Shown here one piece after another: positions 1-9,016 of a DNA stretch of 64,000 nucleotides (positions are counted from its first letter, which is position 1; each line of letters starts with the position of its first letter). The position numbers were made by a program, and so were the translations under genes. The DNA is taken from the NCBI GenBank assembly GCA_902577075.1, contig CACGXV010000002.1, positions 326,001 to 390,000 on the forward strand, written 5' to 3'. A model generated the notes under the pieces. It had not been told where the DNA came from. It did no database searches and saw only the letters and a list, made by a program, of their open reading frames with translations. The DNA comes from an uncultured Pelagibacteraceae bacterium (GTDB taxonomy: Bacteria; Pseudomonadota; Alphaproteobacteria; Pelagibacterales; Pelagibacteraceae).

Positions 1-653
1 AAAAAATGAATTCTAATAAACATTTAAGATTTTTTAAAACTCACAACATGCTTGGTAAATACAAAGGATATCCATTTACAGATTATGAAAATACACTTGG
101 GACTATTTATATTGTGAGAGATCCTAGAAACGTAATTACATCTTTGAAAAATCATTACTCATTATCAGATTACACTGAAGCAAAAGAATTTATGTTTGAT
201 GAGAATAAAATTCTAGCAATGTCTGAAAGACAAAAAAATTTATTCATGAAGAGTAAAATATTTCCTCTCAAACAAATTGTTGGTTCATGGAGAACAAATT
301 ATTTATCTTGGAAACATATGGATAAAAATTATCTATTAGTTAAATACGAAGACTTAGTGGAAAATCCAAAAAACGAATTTACGAAAATTGCTAATTTTAT
401 AGGCAATTTATTAAAGTTAAAATTTACTGAGGATCAAATTGATGCGGCTATTAATTTAAGTTCTTTTGAAAAATTAGAAAAAATGGAGAAAGACAGTGGA
501 TTTACAGAAAGTACAGTAAGCAAAGAGGGGATTAGGAACAAATTTTTTTTTCTTGGTCCAAAAAATGATTGGACAAAAATTTTAGAACCAAAGATTTCAG
601 ACGAAATAAATAAAAAATTTGAGAAGGAAATGAAAGAATTAAAATATTTATAA
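1..653 (+). CDS. Sulfotransferase-family protein, 5' end cut off by the window
   Basis: This is the C-terminal part of a PAPS-dependent type sulfotransferase. It closely resembles the complete copy at 28280-29125: both share an IKTH/FKTH-like segment, a YIVRDPRN stretch that is the 3'-phosphate-binding motif of the family, a SLxxHYSL stretch, a KYEDL strand and a late FLGPKNDW / FNLGFNNRW motif. The first visible ATG at base 6 lies well inside the alignment; the N-terminal PKSGNT-type phosphosulfate loop seen in the other copy is missing, so the real start is outside the window. The stop is 1 bp from the convergent rho stop. Substrate is unknown; such enzymes often sulfate cell-surface carbohydrates. 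Confidence 0.85.
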   Translation, partial: KMNSNKHLRFFKTHNMLGKYKGYPFTDYENTLGTIYIVRDPRNVITSLKNHYSLSDYTEAKEFMFDENKILAMSERQKNLFMKSKIFPLKQIVGSWRTNYLSWKHMDKNYLLVKYEDLVENPKNEFTKIANFIGNLLKLKFTEDQIDAAINLSSFEKLEKMEKDSGFTESTVSKEGIRNKFFFLGPKNDWTKILEPKISDEINKKFEKEMKELKYL

Positions 654-654
654 A

Positions 655-1926
655 TTAAGCAGGCTTATTCATTGAGTTAAAAAACTCGGCATTATTCTTT
701 GTTGTCTTTAATTTTGAATTAATAAAATCAATAGCATCCATAGACCCCATAGGAGCAATAATTCTTCTTAATACATTCATTTTTTGTAAATCATTTTTAT
801 CAAAAATTAGTTCTTCTCTCCTTGTTCCTGATTTAGTGATATCAATAGCAGGGAAAATTCTTTTCTCTGAAATCTTTCTATCTAATATAGTTTCACTGTT
901 TCCTGTTCCTTTAAATTCTTCGAAAATCACTTCATCCATTCTACTTCCTGTATCAATTAAAGCTGTAGCAATAATTGTAAGAGAACCACCTTCTTCAATA
1001 TTCCTAGCAGCTCCAAAAAATCTCTTTGGTCTTTGAAGCGCATTTGCATCAACACCACCTGTTAAGACTTTACCAGAACTTGGGACAACTGCATTATAAG
1101 CTCTCCCTAACCTTGTGATAGAGTCTAATAAAATTACTACATCTTTCTTATGTTCAGTTAATCTTTTTGCTTTTTCAATTACCATCTCAGCGACCGCTAC
1201 ATGACGTTGTGCTGGTTCATCAAAGGTAGAACTAATAACTTCTCCTTTAACAGTTCTTTGCATATCTGTTACTTCTTCAGGTCTTTCATCTATTAGTAAG
1301 ACCATTAGATAACATTCTGGATGATTTGCAGTTATTGAATTAGCAATACTCTGTAAAATCATTGTCTTACCAGCTTTTGGTGGTGAAATAATTAAGGATC
1401 TCTGTCCTTTACCGATTGGACTTACTAAATCAATTAATCTTGGGGTTAAGTCAGGCTTTTTTTCGACTTTGTTAGACTCAACCTCCATACCTAACTGCTT
1501 ATTAGGATATAAAGGCGTAAGGTTATCGAAAGCTATTTTGTGCTTGAATTTGTCTGGTTCCTCAAAATTAATTTTACTTACTTGAAGAAGTGCAAAATAC
1601 CTCTCACCCTCTTTTGGAGATCTAATTGGTCCCTCAACAGTATCACCGGTTCTCAAGCCAAATCGTCTAATTTGACTCGGGCTAACATATATGTCATCAG
1701 CTCCAGGTAAGTAATTAGACTCCATTGCTCTAAGAAATCCAAAACCATCTTGAAGTAATTGTAAAACCCCTCCACCAGTTATTTCTTCTCCTTTTTCTGC
1801 AAGGTTTTTTAAAATTGCAAAATAAATTTCTTGTCTTCTTAATGTGCTAGCGTTTTCTATGCCAAGTTTTTCAGCTTCAGTGATCAACTTTTCAGAGCTT
1901 TTTTCTTTTAGTTCTTGAATATTCAT
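655..1926 (-). CDS. rho: Transcription termination factor Rho
   Basis: Rho is the hexameric RNA-dependent ATPase that ends transcription at Rho-dependent sites. At 423 aa it has the usual length. It shows an N-terminal helical region, the RNA-binding cold-shock-like domain (GFGFLR, then a [12 protein letters not shown] segment) and the ATPase core with the Walker A segment SPPKAGKT and a Walker-B-like [10 protein letters not shown]. It sits last in the minus-strand set hemE-hemH-hemJ-rho leading away from the putative origin. In other alphaproteobacteria rho is likewise near hemE. A promoter-like sequence lies just upstream (1954-1983), so it may also be transcribed on its own. Confidence 0.98.
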   Translation of the reverse strand: MNIQELKEKSSEKLITEAEKLGIENASTLRRQEIYFAILKNLAEKGEEITGGGVLQLLQDGFGFLRAMESNYLPGADDIYVSPSQIRRFGLRTGDTVEGPIRSPKEGERYFALLQVSKINFEEPDKFKHKIAFDNLTPLYPNKQLGMEVESNKVEKKPDLTPRLIDLVSPIGKGQRSLIISPPKAGKTMILQSIANSITANHPECYLMVLLIDERPEEVTDMQRTVKGEVISSTFDEPAQRHVAVAEMVIEKAKRLTEHKKDVVILLDSITRLGRAYNAVVPSSGKVLTGGVDANALQRPKRFFGAARNIEEGGSLTIIATALIDTGSRMDEVIFEEFKGTGNSETILDRKISEKRIFPAIDITKSGTRREELIFDKNDLQKMNVLRRIIAPMGSMDAIDFINSKLKTTKNNAEFFNSMNKPA

Positions 1927-1953
1927 GTGTGGAAGTTTTTATTAAAGATAAGG

Positions 1954-1983
1954 ATAATATATATACTGATATAAAAATTTCAA
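1954..1983 (-). promoter_or_regulatory. Putative sigma-70 promoter of rho
   Basis: On the minus strand a TTGAAA (1978-1983) is followed after 18 bases by TATTAT (1954-1959), about 28 bases before the rho ATG. The fit to the -35/-10 consensus is good, but such matches are frequent in AT-rich DNA. The element sits in the only real gap (59 bp) in the hemE-to-rho set, which supports it. Confidence 0.4.
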
Positions 1984-1985
1984 CC

Positions 1986-2420
1986 CTAGATAGGTTTAAA
2001 AACTACAATGAAAACAATAAAAATAAGCAAAACTGTAGGTATTTCATTGATAATTCTATAAAATTTTGATGATTTTTTGTTTTCTTTCAATTTTAGCAAA
2101 CGCATGCATTTGCCAAGATATTCGTGATAAATAGTCAATATTACAACAAAAATGATTTTAAGTTGAACCCATAAATAAGCGAAACTTTCGATACCATTAA
2201 TCCAAATTAAAATTATTCCAAAAAGCCATGATAAAATCATAGCTGGTCTCATTATGTAATTGTAAAGCTTTCTTTCCATTGTCTCAAAGATTTCTGTAGC
2301 TTGTTCTTTTTCAAAGTTTTCTACATGATAAACAAATATTCTTGGCAAATATAATAGTCCAGCCATCCAAGAAATAACCGCGATTAAGTGAAGAGATTTA
2401 AATAGTAGATATCCACTCAT
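1986..2420 (-). CDS. hemJ: Protoporphyrinogen oxidase, HemJ family
   Basis: HemJ converts protoporphyrinogen IX to protoporphyrin IX, the step before ferrochelatase, in the inner membrane. The 144 aa protein has about four hydrophobic segments, the conserved N-terminal histidine in a KSLHLIAVISWMAGLLYLPR-type segment and a second His shortly after it (VYH), as well as an IMRPAM loop. It lies 3 bp after hemH and before rho, so the last two haem steps are adjacent. HemJ is the usual replacement of HemG/HemY in alphaproteobacteria. Confidence 0.93.
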   Translation of the reverse strand: MSGYLLFKSLHLIAVISWMAGLLYLPRIFVYHVENFEKEQATEIFETMERKLYNYIMRPAMILSWLFGIILIWINGIESFAYLWVQLKIIFVVILTIYHEYLGKCMRLLKLKENKKSSKFYRIINEIPTVLLIFIVFIVVFKPI

Positions 2421-2423
2421 AAA

Positions 2424-3416
2424 TTATAAGTTTTTTGTAACTAGATGTTTTAACAATGAAATATGATCTTCACTATCGTTCAGACATGGTACCATTTCAA
2501 AATTTTCACCTCCTGATTTAATAAAACTTTCTTTTCCTTGTATCGATATTTCTTCTAGGGTTTCTACACAATCAGATGAAAATCCAGGGCAAATAACCAG
2601 AATATTTTTTTTACCTTCTTTAGGTAGAGCTTCAAAAGTTTTATCTGTGTAAGGTTGCAACCACTCTTGTGGGCCAAATCTAGATTGAAAGGTGGTCTTT
2701 ATTTCAATATCTGAATACTGCTCTGAAATCAATCTAGTAGTTTTATGACAATAACAATGATAAGGATCACCTTTATCAAAATATTTTTTTGGGATTCCAT
2801 GATATGATGCAATAATTAAATCGGGCTTCCAATTAATTTCACTTATCTTTTTTAAAATACTATTTTTAATCGCCTCAATGTATAATGGTTCAGACTCATA
2901 ATGAGGAATTATTTTAAGATTTGGTTGCCACCTCATTTTCATTAAAGTTCTATAAACTTCATCACAAACTGTTGCTGTTGTAGCTGCTGCATATTGTGGA
3001 TACAATGGAAGCACAATTAAATTTTCACAACCCTTTTTTTGAAGACCATGAATTTTACTTTTGATACTTGGATTTCCATATCTCATAGCGAAATCAACGA
3101 TTAAATCTTCTTTAGCAATTTGATTAGATAGTTTTTCTGCTTGTCTTTCTGTAAAATATCTTAAAGGAGACATATTTTTATCATTCATCCATATTTCTTT
3201 ATAGGCTTTAGCTGTTTTAGAAGGTCTAAAGGTAAGTATAAACAAGTTAAGAATTACCTGCCAAATTAAAGGATTAACTTCAATTACTCGTCTGTCTGAT
3301 AAGAATTCTTTTAAATATTTCCTTATATCAAACCAACTCGTAGAGTCAGGTGTACCAAGATTAATAATTAAAATACCAGTCTTGCCATAACTAATTTTTG
3401 GATGATCTGGTGTCAT
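2424..3416 (-). CDS. hemH: Ferrochelatase
   Basis: HemH inserts Fe(II) into protoporphyrin IX, the last step of protohaem synthesis. The 330 aa protein starts with the typical GILIINLGTPDS strand, carries the catalytic histidine in SYHGIPK and the conserved glutamate in CVETLEEI, and has the SRFGPQEWLQPYT signature. The segment DPYHCYCHKT follows the active-site His as in other bacterial enzymes. Its start overlaps the hemE stop by 4 bp, so the two are translationally coupled. Confidence 0.98.
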   Translation of the reverse strand: MTPDHPKISYGKTGILIINLGTPDSTSWFDIRKYLKEFLSDRRVIEVNPLIWQVILNLFILTFRPSKTAKAYKEIWMNDKNMSPLRYFTERQAEKLSNQIAKEDLIVDFAMRYGNPSIKSKIHGLQKKGCENLIVLPLYPQYAAATTATVCDEVYRTLMKMRWQPNLKIIPHYESEPLYIEAIKNSILKKISEINWKPDLIIASYHGIPKKYFDKGDPYHCYCHKTTRLISEQYSDIEIKTTFQSRFGPQEWLQPYTDKTFEALPKEGKKNILVICPGFSSDCVETLEEISIQGKESFIKSGGENFEMVPCLNDSEDHISLLKHLVTKNL

Positions 3417-4414
3417 TTAAAGTTTCTTACAATCTTGATTAATTCTTCAACCATTTCAATTTTAGTTTCAGGAAGTATTCCGTGACCTAAATTAAAAATG
3501 TATGGATGATCTTTAAAAATACCAAGATATTTTTCAACTTCTATTTTAAGAGTCTTCTGATCAGTTAATAATATTTTTGGGTCAAGACCACCTTGTATTG
3601 GTATTTTGATTTCATTAACTATTTTCTTTGGATCAACATCGTAATCTATATTTACAGCGTCGGGTTTAACAATTTCACAAAAATTTTTATAATCTTTTAT
3701 GCCTCTAGGAAAACAAATAACAGGAACACCTAGTTCTTTTACATACTCTACAATATTAAGAGTGGGTATATAAATATATTCTGGAATTTTATCTTCTAAT
3801 AATCCAGCCCAACTATCAAAAATTTGAATAACTTGAGCTCCGGCCTCAATTTGATTTTTTATATGAAGTTTTAAGAATTTCTCAATTATTCCTAGTAATC
3901 TGTTAATTAAAAAATCGTCTTTGAAGAAGTCATCTGATAAACCTTTTTTGGGAGAGGATTTATTAATCATATAAACTAGTATTGTCCATGGCGCCCCAAC
4001 AAATCCAATCATATCCCTATTGCTCATTAAAGGGTCTTTGGACGTTTTTTCGATTGCTTTGTAAACTTTATAAACTTTTTCAGTGAAAATTATTTCATCG
4101 ACATCCCTTATTGTTTCTAAATCTATAACTCCTAACTTAGGTCCAAAATTTTTTTCAAATTCTACTTTTTGACCAAGGCCATAAGGTAACATTAAAATAT
4201 CTGAGAATATTACAGCTCCATCAAATCCAAACCTTTTAATAGGTTGTAGGGTAATTTCAGATGCTAAGTCACTATTTAAGCAAAGTTTTATAAAGTCTTG
4301 GTTTTCTTTTCTAATTTCTCTAAACTCCGGAAGATACCTTCCTGCTTGTCTCATTAACCATATAGGATTGGATTTAGTGTCTTGATTTTTAATACAGTTT
4401 GCTAAGGGACTCAT
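3413..4414 (-). CDS. hemE: Uroporphyrinogen decarboxylase
   Basis: HemE removes the four acetate carboxyls of uroporphyrinogen III to give coproporphyrinogen III. At 333 aa it is of normal length and shows the signature PIWLMRQAGRYLPEF near residue 17 and GFVGAPWTILVYM in the middle, both substrate-binding in the family. It is the first gene of the minus-strand set and reads away from the adjacent putative replication origin, the position hemE occupies in Caulobacter crescentus and Rickettsia prowazekii. Confidence 0.98.
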   Translation of the reverse strand: MSPLANCIKNQDTKSNPIWLMRQAGRYLPEFREIRKENQDFIKLCLNSDLASEITLQPIKRFGFDGAVIFSDILMLPYGLGQKVEFEKNFGPKLGVIDLETIRDVDEIIFTEKVYKVYKAIEKTSKDPLMSNRDMIGFVGAPWTILVYMINKSSPKKGLSDDFFKDDFLINRLLGIIEKFLKLHIKNQIEAGAQVIQIFDSWAGLLEDKIPEYIYIPTLNIVEYVKELGVPVICFPRGIKDYKNFCEIVKPDAVNIDYDVDPKKIVNEIKIPIQGGLDPKILLTDQKTLKIEVEKYLGIFKDHPYIFNLGHGILPETKIEMVEELIKIVRNFK

Positions 4415-4698
4415 ATAAATAGATATATATTATTTACTTTATTAGTATTATGTATTGTGAATAACGTAAATTAGTCAATTTCCACACTTAATTGACTGAT
4501 TATCAACAAATTTTATCTTAAATAAATAAGATAATTAGGGGATAATTTAATAATCCTCATATTTTATATACAATGTGAATAACTATGATCTAAATTTATA
4601 ATTCAGTTAATTTTATATGAAAAAAACTAACTTCTATGAGTTCAAAGAATAAATCTGCATTTTTCTTATTTTACTAATAGTTTATAAACATTTTATAC
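4415..4698. other. oriC: Putative chromosomal replication origin (oriC), hemE-ppsR gap
   Basis: This 284 bp gap is unusually long for this genome and very AT-rich. It holds two perfect DnaA-type boxes TTATTCACA on the minus strand (4456-4464 and 4574-4582, both within a shared TGTGAATAAC) and a one-mismatch box TTATCAACA on the plus strand (4500-4508). Between them is an 8 bp-arm inverted repeat (TTATCTTA 4513-4520, TAAGATAA 4527-4534). Genes diverge from it on both sides. In Caulobacter and Rickettsia the origin lies in the same hemE / DUF299 gap. The region must also hold the promoters of hemE and ppsR. Function as origin is inferred. Confidence 0.75.
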
Positions 4699-5526
4699 AT
4701 GAGAAACTTATACCAAATTTATTTAATATCTGATTCTACTGGAGAGACACTAGATAGGATTTTTTTGGCTCTAAAGGCACAATTTCCTAATTTTGAATAT
4801 GAAACCAATCATTTTTCTTTTACCCGCACTGAAAGCCAAACCTTAAGCATCTTAAAACAAGCTAAGAAAGATAAAAATTCTATAATTTTATATACAATAG
4901 TGAATAGTAAGCTTGCTAAGTATCTTACAGAAAAAGCTTATGAAAGAGAAATACCCTGTTTTGGTGTTCTTGGGGATTTAATATTAAATTTTTCAAAAGT
5001 GCTTAATCAGAAAGCTTCGCATCAACCAAGCGGTCAACATATTTTGAATGAAGAATACTACGATAGAATTGAAGCTATTCAGTTCACCATGAATCACGAC
5101 GATGGTAACCAAACTGATGATATAGAAAAATCTGATATCATTCTGTTAGGAGTAAGCAGGACAAGCAAAACCCCAACAGCAATTTATTTAGCTAATAGAG
5201 GTTTTAAAACTTCAAATATTCCATTAGTAAACAAAAATTCAATTCCAACGAAAGTTACAGAAAAAAACTTTTCTCCCTGTGTTGTAGGTTTAGTAACTGA
5301 GGCTGAGAGACTATATGATTTAAGAAAAAACAGATTGAATTCTCTGAAAGAAGATCAAAATAGTGAGTACATAAATATAGACAAAATTAGGGAAGAATTA
5401 AATAGTTCCAAAAAACTATTTAAAGAAAATAATTGGCCAACAATAGATGTAACCAGAAAATCAGTTGAAGAAACAGCAGCATCTGTAATTAAAATTTATG
5501 AAATAAAAAATAAAAAAAATGCTTGA
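4699..5526 (+). CDS. ppsR: Pyruvate,phosphate dikinase / PEP synthase regulatory protein (DUF299)
   Basis: Members of this family are bifunctional kinase / pyrophosphorylases that switch PEP synthase or pyruvate,phosphate dikinase off and on by phosphorylating an active-site threonine. The 275 aa protein starts with the typical YLISDSTGET motif and has the P-loop GVSRTSKTP at residues 151-159. It is the RP001/CC0001 homologue that borders the origin in Rickettsia and Caulobacter and begins the plus-strand series maf-aroE-coaE-dnaQ. Which of the two target enzymes it controls cannot be told from this window. Confidence 0.93.
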   Translation: MRNLYQIYLISDSTGETLDRIFLALKAQFPNFEYETNHFSFTRTESQTLSILKQAKKDKNSIILYTIVNSKLAKYLTEKAYEREIPCFGVLGDLILNFSKVLNQKASHQPSGQHILNEEYYDRIEAIQFTMNHDDGNQTDDIEKSDIILLGVSRTSKTPTAIYLANRGFKTSNIPLVNKNSIPTKVTEKNFSPCVVGLVTEAERLYDLRKNRLNSLKEDQNSEYINIDKIREELNSSKKLFKENNWPTIDVTRKSVEETAASVIKIYEIKNKKNA

Positions 5527-6103
5527 AATTATTTTAGCTTCAAAAAGTAAGGTAAGAAAAGAAATATTAGATAATCATAATATCAGCTGTAATGTTGAAG
5601 CATCAAATGTTGATGAGGATCCGATTAAAGAAAGTCTATTAAAAGAGGGAGCTTCACCTGAAATCATTTCCAAAAATCTTGCAGAATTGAAAGCAAATAA
5701 AGTAAGTCAAAAAATTAATAATACTCTAGTTTTGGGTGCAGATAGTGTCATCGATTTGACTGGGGAGCTAATATCAAAACCAGAAAGTAGGGAAGAGGCT
5801 TTAAGTATTTTAAAAAAACTTAATGGAAAAAGACACTCTTTGATCAGTTCGGTATGTATATCTAAAAATGGATCTATGATTTGGAACCATACTGATAAAG
5901 CTTACTTGACCATGAAGGATTTTTCTGAAAATGAATTAATCACTTATCTTAATAAAATAAGTGATGATGCTTTGTATGCTTACAATGTCTATCAAATTGA
6001 AGGAGAAGGGAGAGCTTTATTTTCTAATATTGATGGCGATGAAGACACGATAATGGGCTTACCTATTAAAAAAATTAAGGAATATCTAGAACTTCAAAAA
6101 TGA
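5519..6103 (+). CDS. maf: Maf family nucleoside-triphosphate pyrophosphatase
   Basis: Maf proteins hydrolyse non-canonical or modified NTPs to the monophosphate. The 194 aa protein begins with LASKSKVRKEIL (family: LASxSPRRxxLL) and carries the catalytic-loop motif LGADSVI and a KPESREEA segment. The start overlaps the ppsR stop by 8 bp, and its own stop overlaps aroE by 4 bp. The same order (DUF299-maf-aroE-coaE-dnaQ) follows the origin in Caulobacter. Confidence 0.95.
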   Translation: MLEIILASKSKVRKEILDNHNISCNVEASNVDEDPIKESLLKEGASPEIISKNLAELKANKVSQKINNTLVLGADSVIDLTGELISKPESREEALSILKKLNGKRHSLISSVCISKNGSMIWNHTDKAYLTMKDFSENELITYLNKISDDALYAYNVYQIEGEGRALFSNIDGDEDTIMGLPIKKIKEYLELQK

Positions 6104-6891
6104 AAAAATTTTTTGTTATAGGAAACCCAATTGAACATTCTTTATCTCCAAAACTTCACAATTATTGGATAAAATCTAATAATTTAAAAGCAGTTTACGA
6201 TAAAAAAAAATTAGATATATCAGAGTTAGAAAATTTAATTAAAGAAGTAAAAGAAAAAAAAATTGATGGAATTAATGTTACTGTTCCTTTTAAAAATTCT
6301 GTAATTCCTTTTTTAGATAAACTATCTAATGAGGCTCAAAAAACACAATCAGTAAATACGATATATTTGAGAGATGGAATGGTAATAGGTCACAATACAG
6401 ATATAGAAGGATTTGAGTTGGCCATTAAACATACAAATTATGATATTGATGGAAAAAAAGTATTTATATTAGGCGCAGGAGGTGTTTCGCCATCAATAAT
6501 TTTGGCTTTAAACAATATGAGTGTAAAAAAAATATTTATAAGTAATAGAACTCTTAGCAAAGCTGAAAATTTAAAAAAAAACTTTAATGAAATCGAAATT
6601 ATTAAATGGGGAACAATGCCAGATTTTGACATGATCATTAATGCAACTAGTTTGGGTTTGAAAAATGACGAAAATATAATTTTAGATTATTCAAAAATTA
6701 GCTCCGAAAAATTCTTTTATGATGTCATATACAATCCTTCAGAAACTAATTTTTTAAAATCTGCAAAAAAAAATGGAAATAAAATAGAAAACGGTAAAAA
6801 AATGTTTATTTATCAGGCAAAAGCCTCTTTTAAAATTTGGAATAATTTAGAACCCAAAGTAGATGATAGGGTCATGGAGCTTTTAAATTGA
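6100..6891 (+). CDS. aroE: Shikimate dehydrogenase
   Basis: AroE reduces 3-dehydroshikimate to shikimate with NADPH in aromatic amino acid synthesis. The 263 aa protein shows the N-terminal substrate motif GNPIEHSLSPKLHN, the NVTVPFK segment with the catalytic lysine, the GHNTDIEG loop and the nucleotide-binding GAGGVSPSI. The segment NATSLGL is also typical. It overlaps maf by 4 bp and coaE by 4 bp. In the dinucleotide loop the usual AxGA pattern ends in VSPSI rather than AAxAV, a small divergence. Confidence 0.96.
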   Translation: MKKFFVIGNPIEHSLSPKLHNYWIKSNNLKAVYDKKKLDISELENLIKEVKEKKIDGINVTVPFKNSVIPFLDKLSNEAQKTQSVNTIYLRDGMVIGHNTDIEGFELAIKHTNYDIDGKKVFILGAGGVSPSIILALNNMSVKKIFISNRTLSKAENLKKNFNEIEIIKWGTMPDFDMIINATSLGLKNDENIILDYSKISSEKFFYDVIYNPSETNFLKSAKKNGNKIENGKKMFIYQAKASFKIWNNLEPKVDDRVMELLN

Positions 6892-7475
6892 TTAAAATTG
6901 GTATTTTAGGTGATATAGGTTCAGGTAAAAGCTTTGTTGCAAAACAATTTGGTTATCCAGTTTTTAATGCTGATAAAGAAGTAAGCAATATCTACAAAAA
7001 CGATAAATCTTGTTACAAAAAAATAAAAAAAAAATTTCCAAAATTTATCAAGTCAAAATCTTTAAAAAAAAATGAACTTGGAAGTGTAATCAAAGAAAAT
7101 AAACAAAATCTGAAAAAAATTACGGATATAGTGCATCCTATCGTTAGAGAGAGAATGAATTTTTTTTTTAAAAAAAATAAAAGAAAAAAGATGGTCGTTT
7201 TAGACATACCATTACTAGTTGAAAATAAATTATACGATAAAAACTTTTATCTAATTTTTGTTCAATCAAATAAAAATGAGATTAACAAAAGACTTAAAAA
7301 AAGGCCTTTTTATAATAAAAAAATTATTGATAGCCTCCGAAAATCACAAAGTTCATTGGCTTATAAAAAGAAAATATCTGATTATGTTATTAAGAACAAT
7401 TTTAAACTTCTAAGCTTAAAAAAAAGTATTAAAATTATAAAGAGGAAGATTTTAGATGAAAGAAATAGTTCTTGA
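6888..7475 (+). CDS. coaE: Dephospho-CoA kinase
   Basis: CoaE phosphorylates dephospho-CoA, the last step of coenzyme A synthesis. The 195 aa protein has the P-loop GDIGSGKS at residues 8-15, an FNADKEV segment matching the family's DAD motif and the VVLDIPLLVENKL strand. It starts with TTG overlapping the aroE stop, and no better start is present because the P-loop follows directly. The middle and end are extremely lysine-rich, as expected from the AT-rich genome. dnaQ overlaps its end by 20 bp. Confidence 0.93.
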   Translation: MIKIGILGDIGSGKSFVAKQFGYPVFNADKEVSNIYKNDKSCYKKIKKKFPKFIKSKSLKKNELGSVIKENKQNLKKITDIVHPIVRERMNFFFKKNKRKKMVVLDIPLLVENKLYDKNFYLIFVQSNKNEINKRLKKRPFYNKKIIDSLRKSQSSLAYKKKISDYVIKNNFKLLSLKKSIKIIKRKILDERNSS

Positions 7476-8121
7476 TACTGAAACTACAGGATTGTCTGTA
7501 CGAGATGGTCATAGAATTGTTGAAATTGGATGTGTAGAGTTAGATAATTTAGTTCCAACAAAAAATATATTTCATGTTTATTTAAATCCTGAGAGAAAAG
7601 TTTCAGAAAGAGCTTTTGAGGTTCATGGATATACTGACGAATTTTTATCGACTAAGCAAAAGTTTCATGAAATTGCTGATGATTTTTTATCTTTTGTTCA
7701 AGACAAAAAAATTATTATTCATAATGCAGAGTTTGATATTGGACATCTAAACAATGAATTGTCTTTAATTGGAAAAGGAAAAATAAACAATTCAAACATA
7801 ATTGATACACTAGAATTAGCTAGAAATAAATTTCCAGGATCTGGTATAAGCCTAGATGCATTATGCAAAAGATTTAGAATTGACAATTCTAGGAGAGAAA
7901 AGCACACTGCATTAATTGACTGCGATTTGCTTGCAAAAGTATACATTAATTTAATTGATCAAAAAGAACCTACTCTCAATTTAAATGACAATAGTGATAG
8001 TAAAATTCAAGTAAATGTAACAGGTCTAGATTACTGCAAAAAAATTATTACACCTAACGATGAGGAAATCTTAAATCATAAAAATTTTTTAAAAAAAAAT
8101 CTTAAAAAAAATTTCTTTTAA
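7456..8121 (+). CDS. dnaQ: DNA polymerase III epsilon subunit (3'-5' exonuclease)
   Basis: DnaQ is the proofreading exonuclease of the replicative polymerase. The 221 aa protein has all three exonuclease motifs: DTETTG at residues 7-12 (Exo I), HNAEFD in the middle (Exo II) and HTALIDCDLLAKVY (Exo III, His and Asp ligands). The C-terminal tail would contact the alpha subunit. It ends the post-origin series and its stop overlaps the convergent secB stop by 4 bp. Confidence 0.96.
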   Translation: MKEIVLDTETTGLSVRDGHRIVEIGCVELDNLVPTKNIFHVYLNPERKVSERAFEVHGYTDEFLSTKQKFHEIADDFLSFVQDKKIIIHNAEFDIGHLNNELSLIGKGKINNSNIIDTLELARNKFPGSGISLDALCKRFRIDNSRREKHTALIDCDLLAKVYINLIDQKEPTLNLNDNSDSKIQVNVTGLDYCKKIITPNDEEILNHKNFLKKNLKKNFF

Positions 8122-8540
8122 TTAAGTCTAGATTTATATAGTTCTTCAAAATCAATTTTTTTTCCAAATTTCAAATCAGGAAGTCCAGAATTATGAAGAA
8201 TTGTTAAAAATTTTTTTTCCAATTCAGGATAAATTTTAGTTTGTAAATCACACAAAATTACTTTTTCTAATTCATCTTTTTTAATTTTTAAGTCTAATAT
8301 TTCTATTACTGTTGCATATCTAATTTGAAAATATCCTTGGGCTTTCTTTTTGTTTGGATTTGCATAAGTTAAAGCAGTGAGAACTTCTATCATTTTTCTT
8401 TTTGAAGGTTTTGAAGTTATATTAACGCTCATCCGGTATTCACGCGTAGTATTTCTAATAGTTATCAAGCTTTCAGGATTAGGTATCTCAATTGATAAAT
8501 CTTGAATATAACTTAATACAATTTTATATTTATTTTCCAT
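8118..8540 (-). CDS. secB: Protein-export chaperone SecB
   Basis: SecB holds exported precursors unfolded and delivers them to SecA. The 140 aa protein has the family opening YIQDLSIEIPNPE and the later FQIRYATVIEI and CDLQTKIYPEL segments, a divergent but recognisable version of the conserved core. In other alphaproteobacteria secB lies directly after dnaQ, as here. It overlaps fxsA upstream by 11 bp, so the two are co-transcribed. Confidence 0.9.
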   Translation of the reverse strand: MENKYKIVLSYIQDLSIEIPNPESLITIRNTTREYRMSVNITSKPSKRKMIEVLTALTYANPNKKKAQGYFQIRYATVIEILDLKIKKDELEKVILCDLQTKIYPELEKKFLTILHNSGLPDLKFGKKIDFEELYKSRLN

Positions 8541-8958
8541 CTTTATCTTCTATATCTTCATACTCACCTTCAATGAAACTTTTCTCTTTATCAGTAGTTC
8601 TATTTTTGGAGGAATATTTTTTAGAGTATTTGCTTAAAATTATTTTTCTTGAAAATGGAAAAACTAATAGAAGACCGATTACATCAGTGGCGAAACCTGG
8701 CAATATCAACAGTAAAGCAGCAAATGCAATTGCTGCTCCAGAAATTATCTCATAAAGTGGCAGTTCATTTTTTATCAGCTGCGACATGCCTGATTTTAGA
8801 GTGTTAAAACCCTCATATCTTGCATACCATATACCAACCACTGCTGTGATTAAAATCAGAAAAATTGTATTTAATGCTCCTATTTGTGAGCCAACTTTTA
8901 TAAATAAATAGATTTCTATAAGAGGTATGCCCAATATGAGAATTATTGCTGTGTTCAT
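8530..8958 (-). CDS. fxsA: FxsA family membrane protein
   Basis: FxsA is a small inner-membrane protein; in E. coli its overexpression relieves exclusion of phage T7 by the F plasmid, but its normal job is unknown. The 142 aa protein has the family pattern: an N-terminal segment with PLIEIYLFIKVG, a second membrane segment with TAVVGIWYAR, a GMSQL amphipathic part and a glycine-containing LLILPGFATDVIGLLLV membrane segment, then a charged tail. secB follows with overlap. Confidence 0.9.
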   Translation of the reverse strand: MNTAIILILGIPLIEIYLFIKVGSQIGALNTIFLILITAVVGIWYARYEGFNTLKSGMSQLIKNELPLYEIISGAAIAFAALLLILPGFATDVIGLLLVFPFSRKIILSKYSKKYSSKNRTTDKEKSFIEGEYEDIEDKDGK

Positions 8959-9016
8959 TTGTCTATAGTGTAAATTGCAGGTTGAAATTAATCAACATAG
9001 TAAATATTATCATAAT

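Noticed and set aside
4511-4535. The TTATCTTA hairpin near the origin as a terminator
   Set aside because: It is AT-only apart from one pair, has no T-run and lies between divergent genes, so termination makes no sense there.
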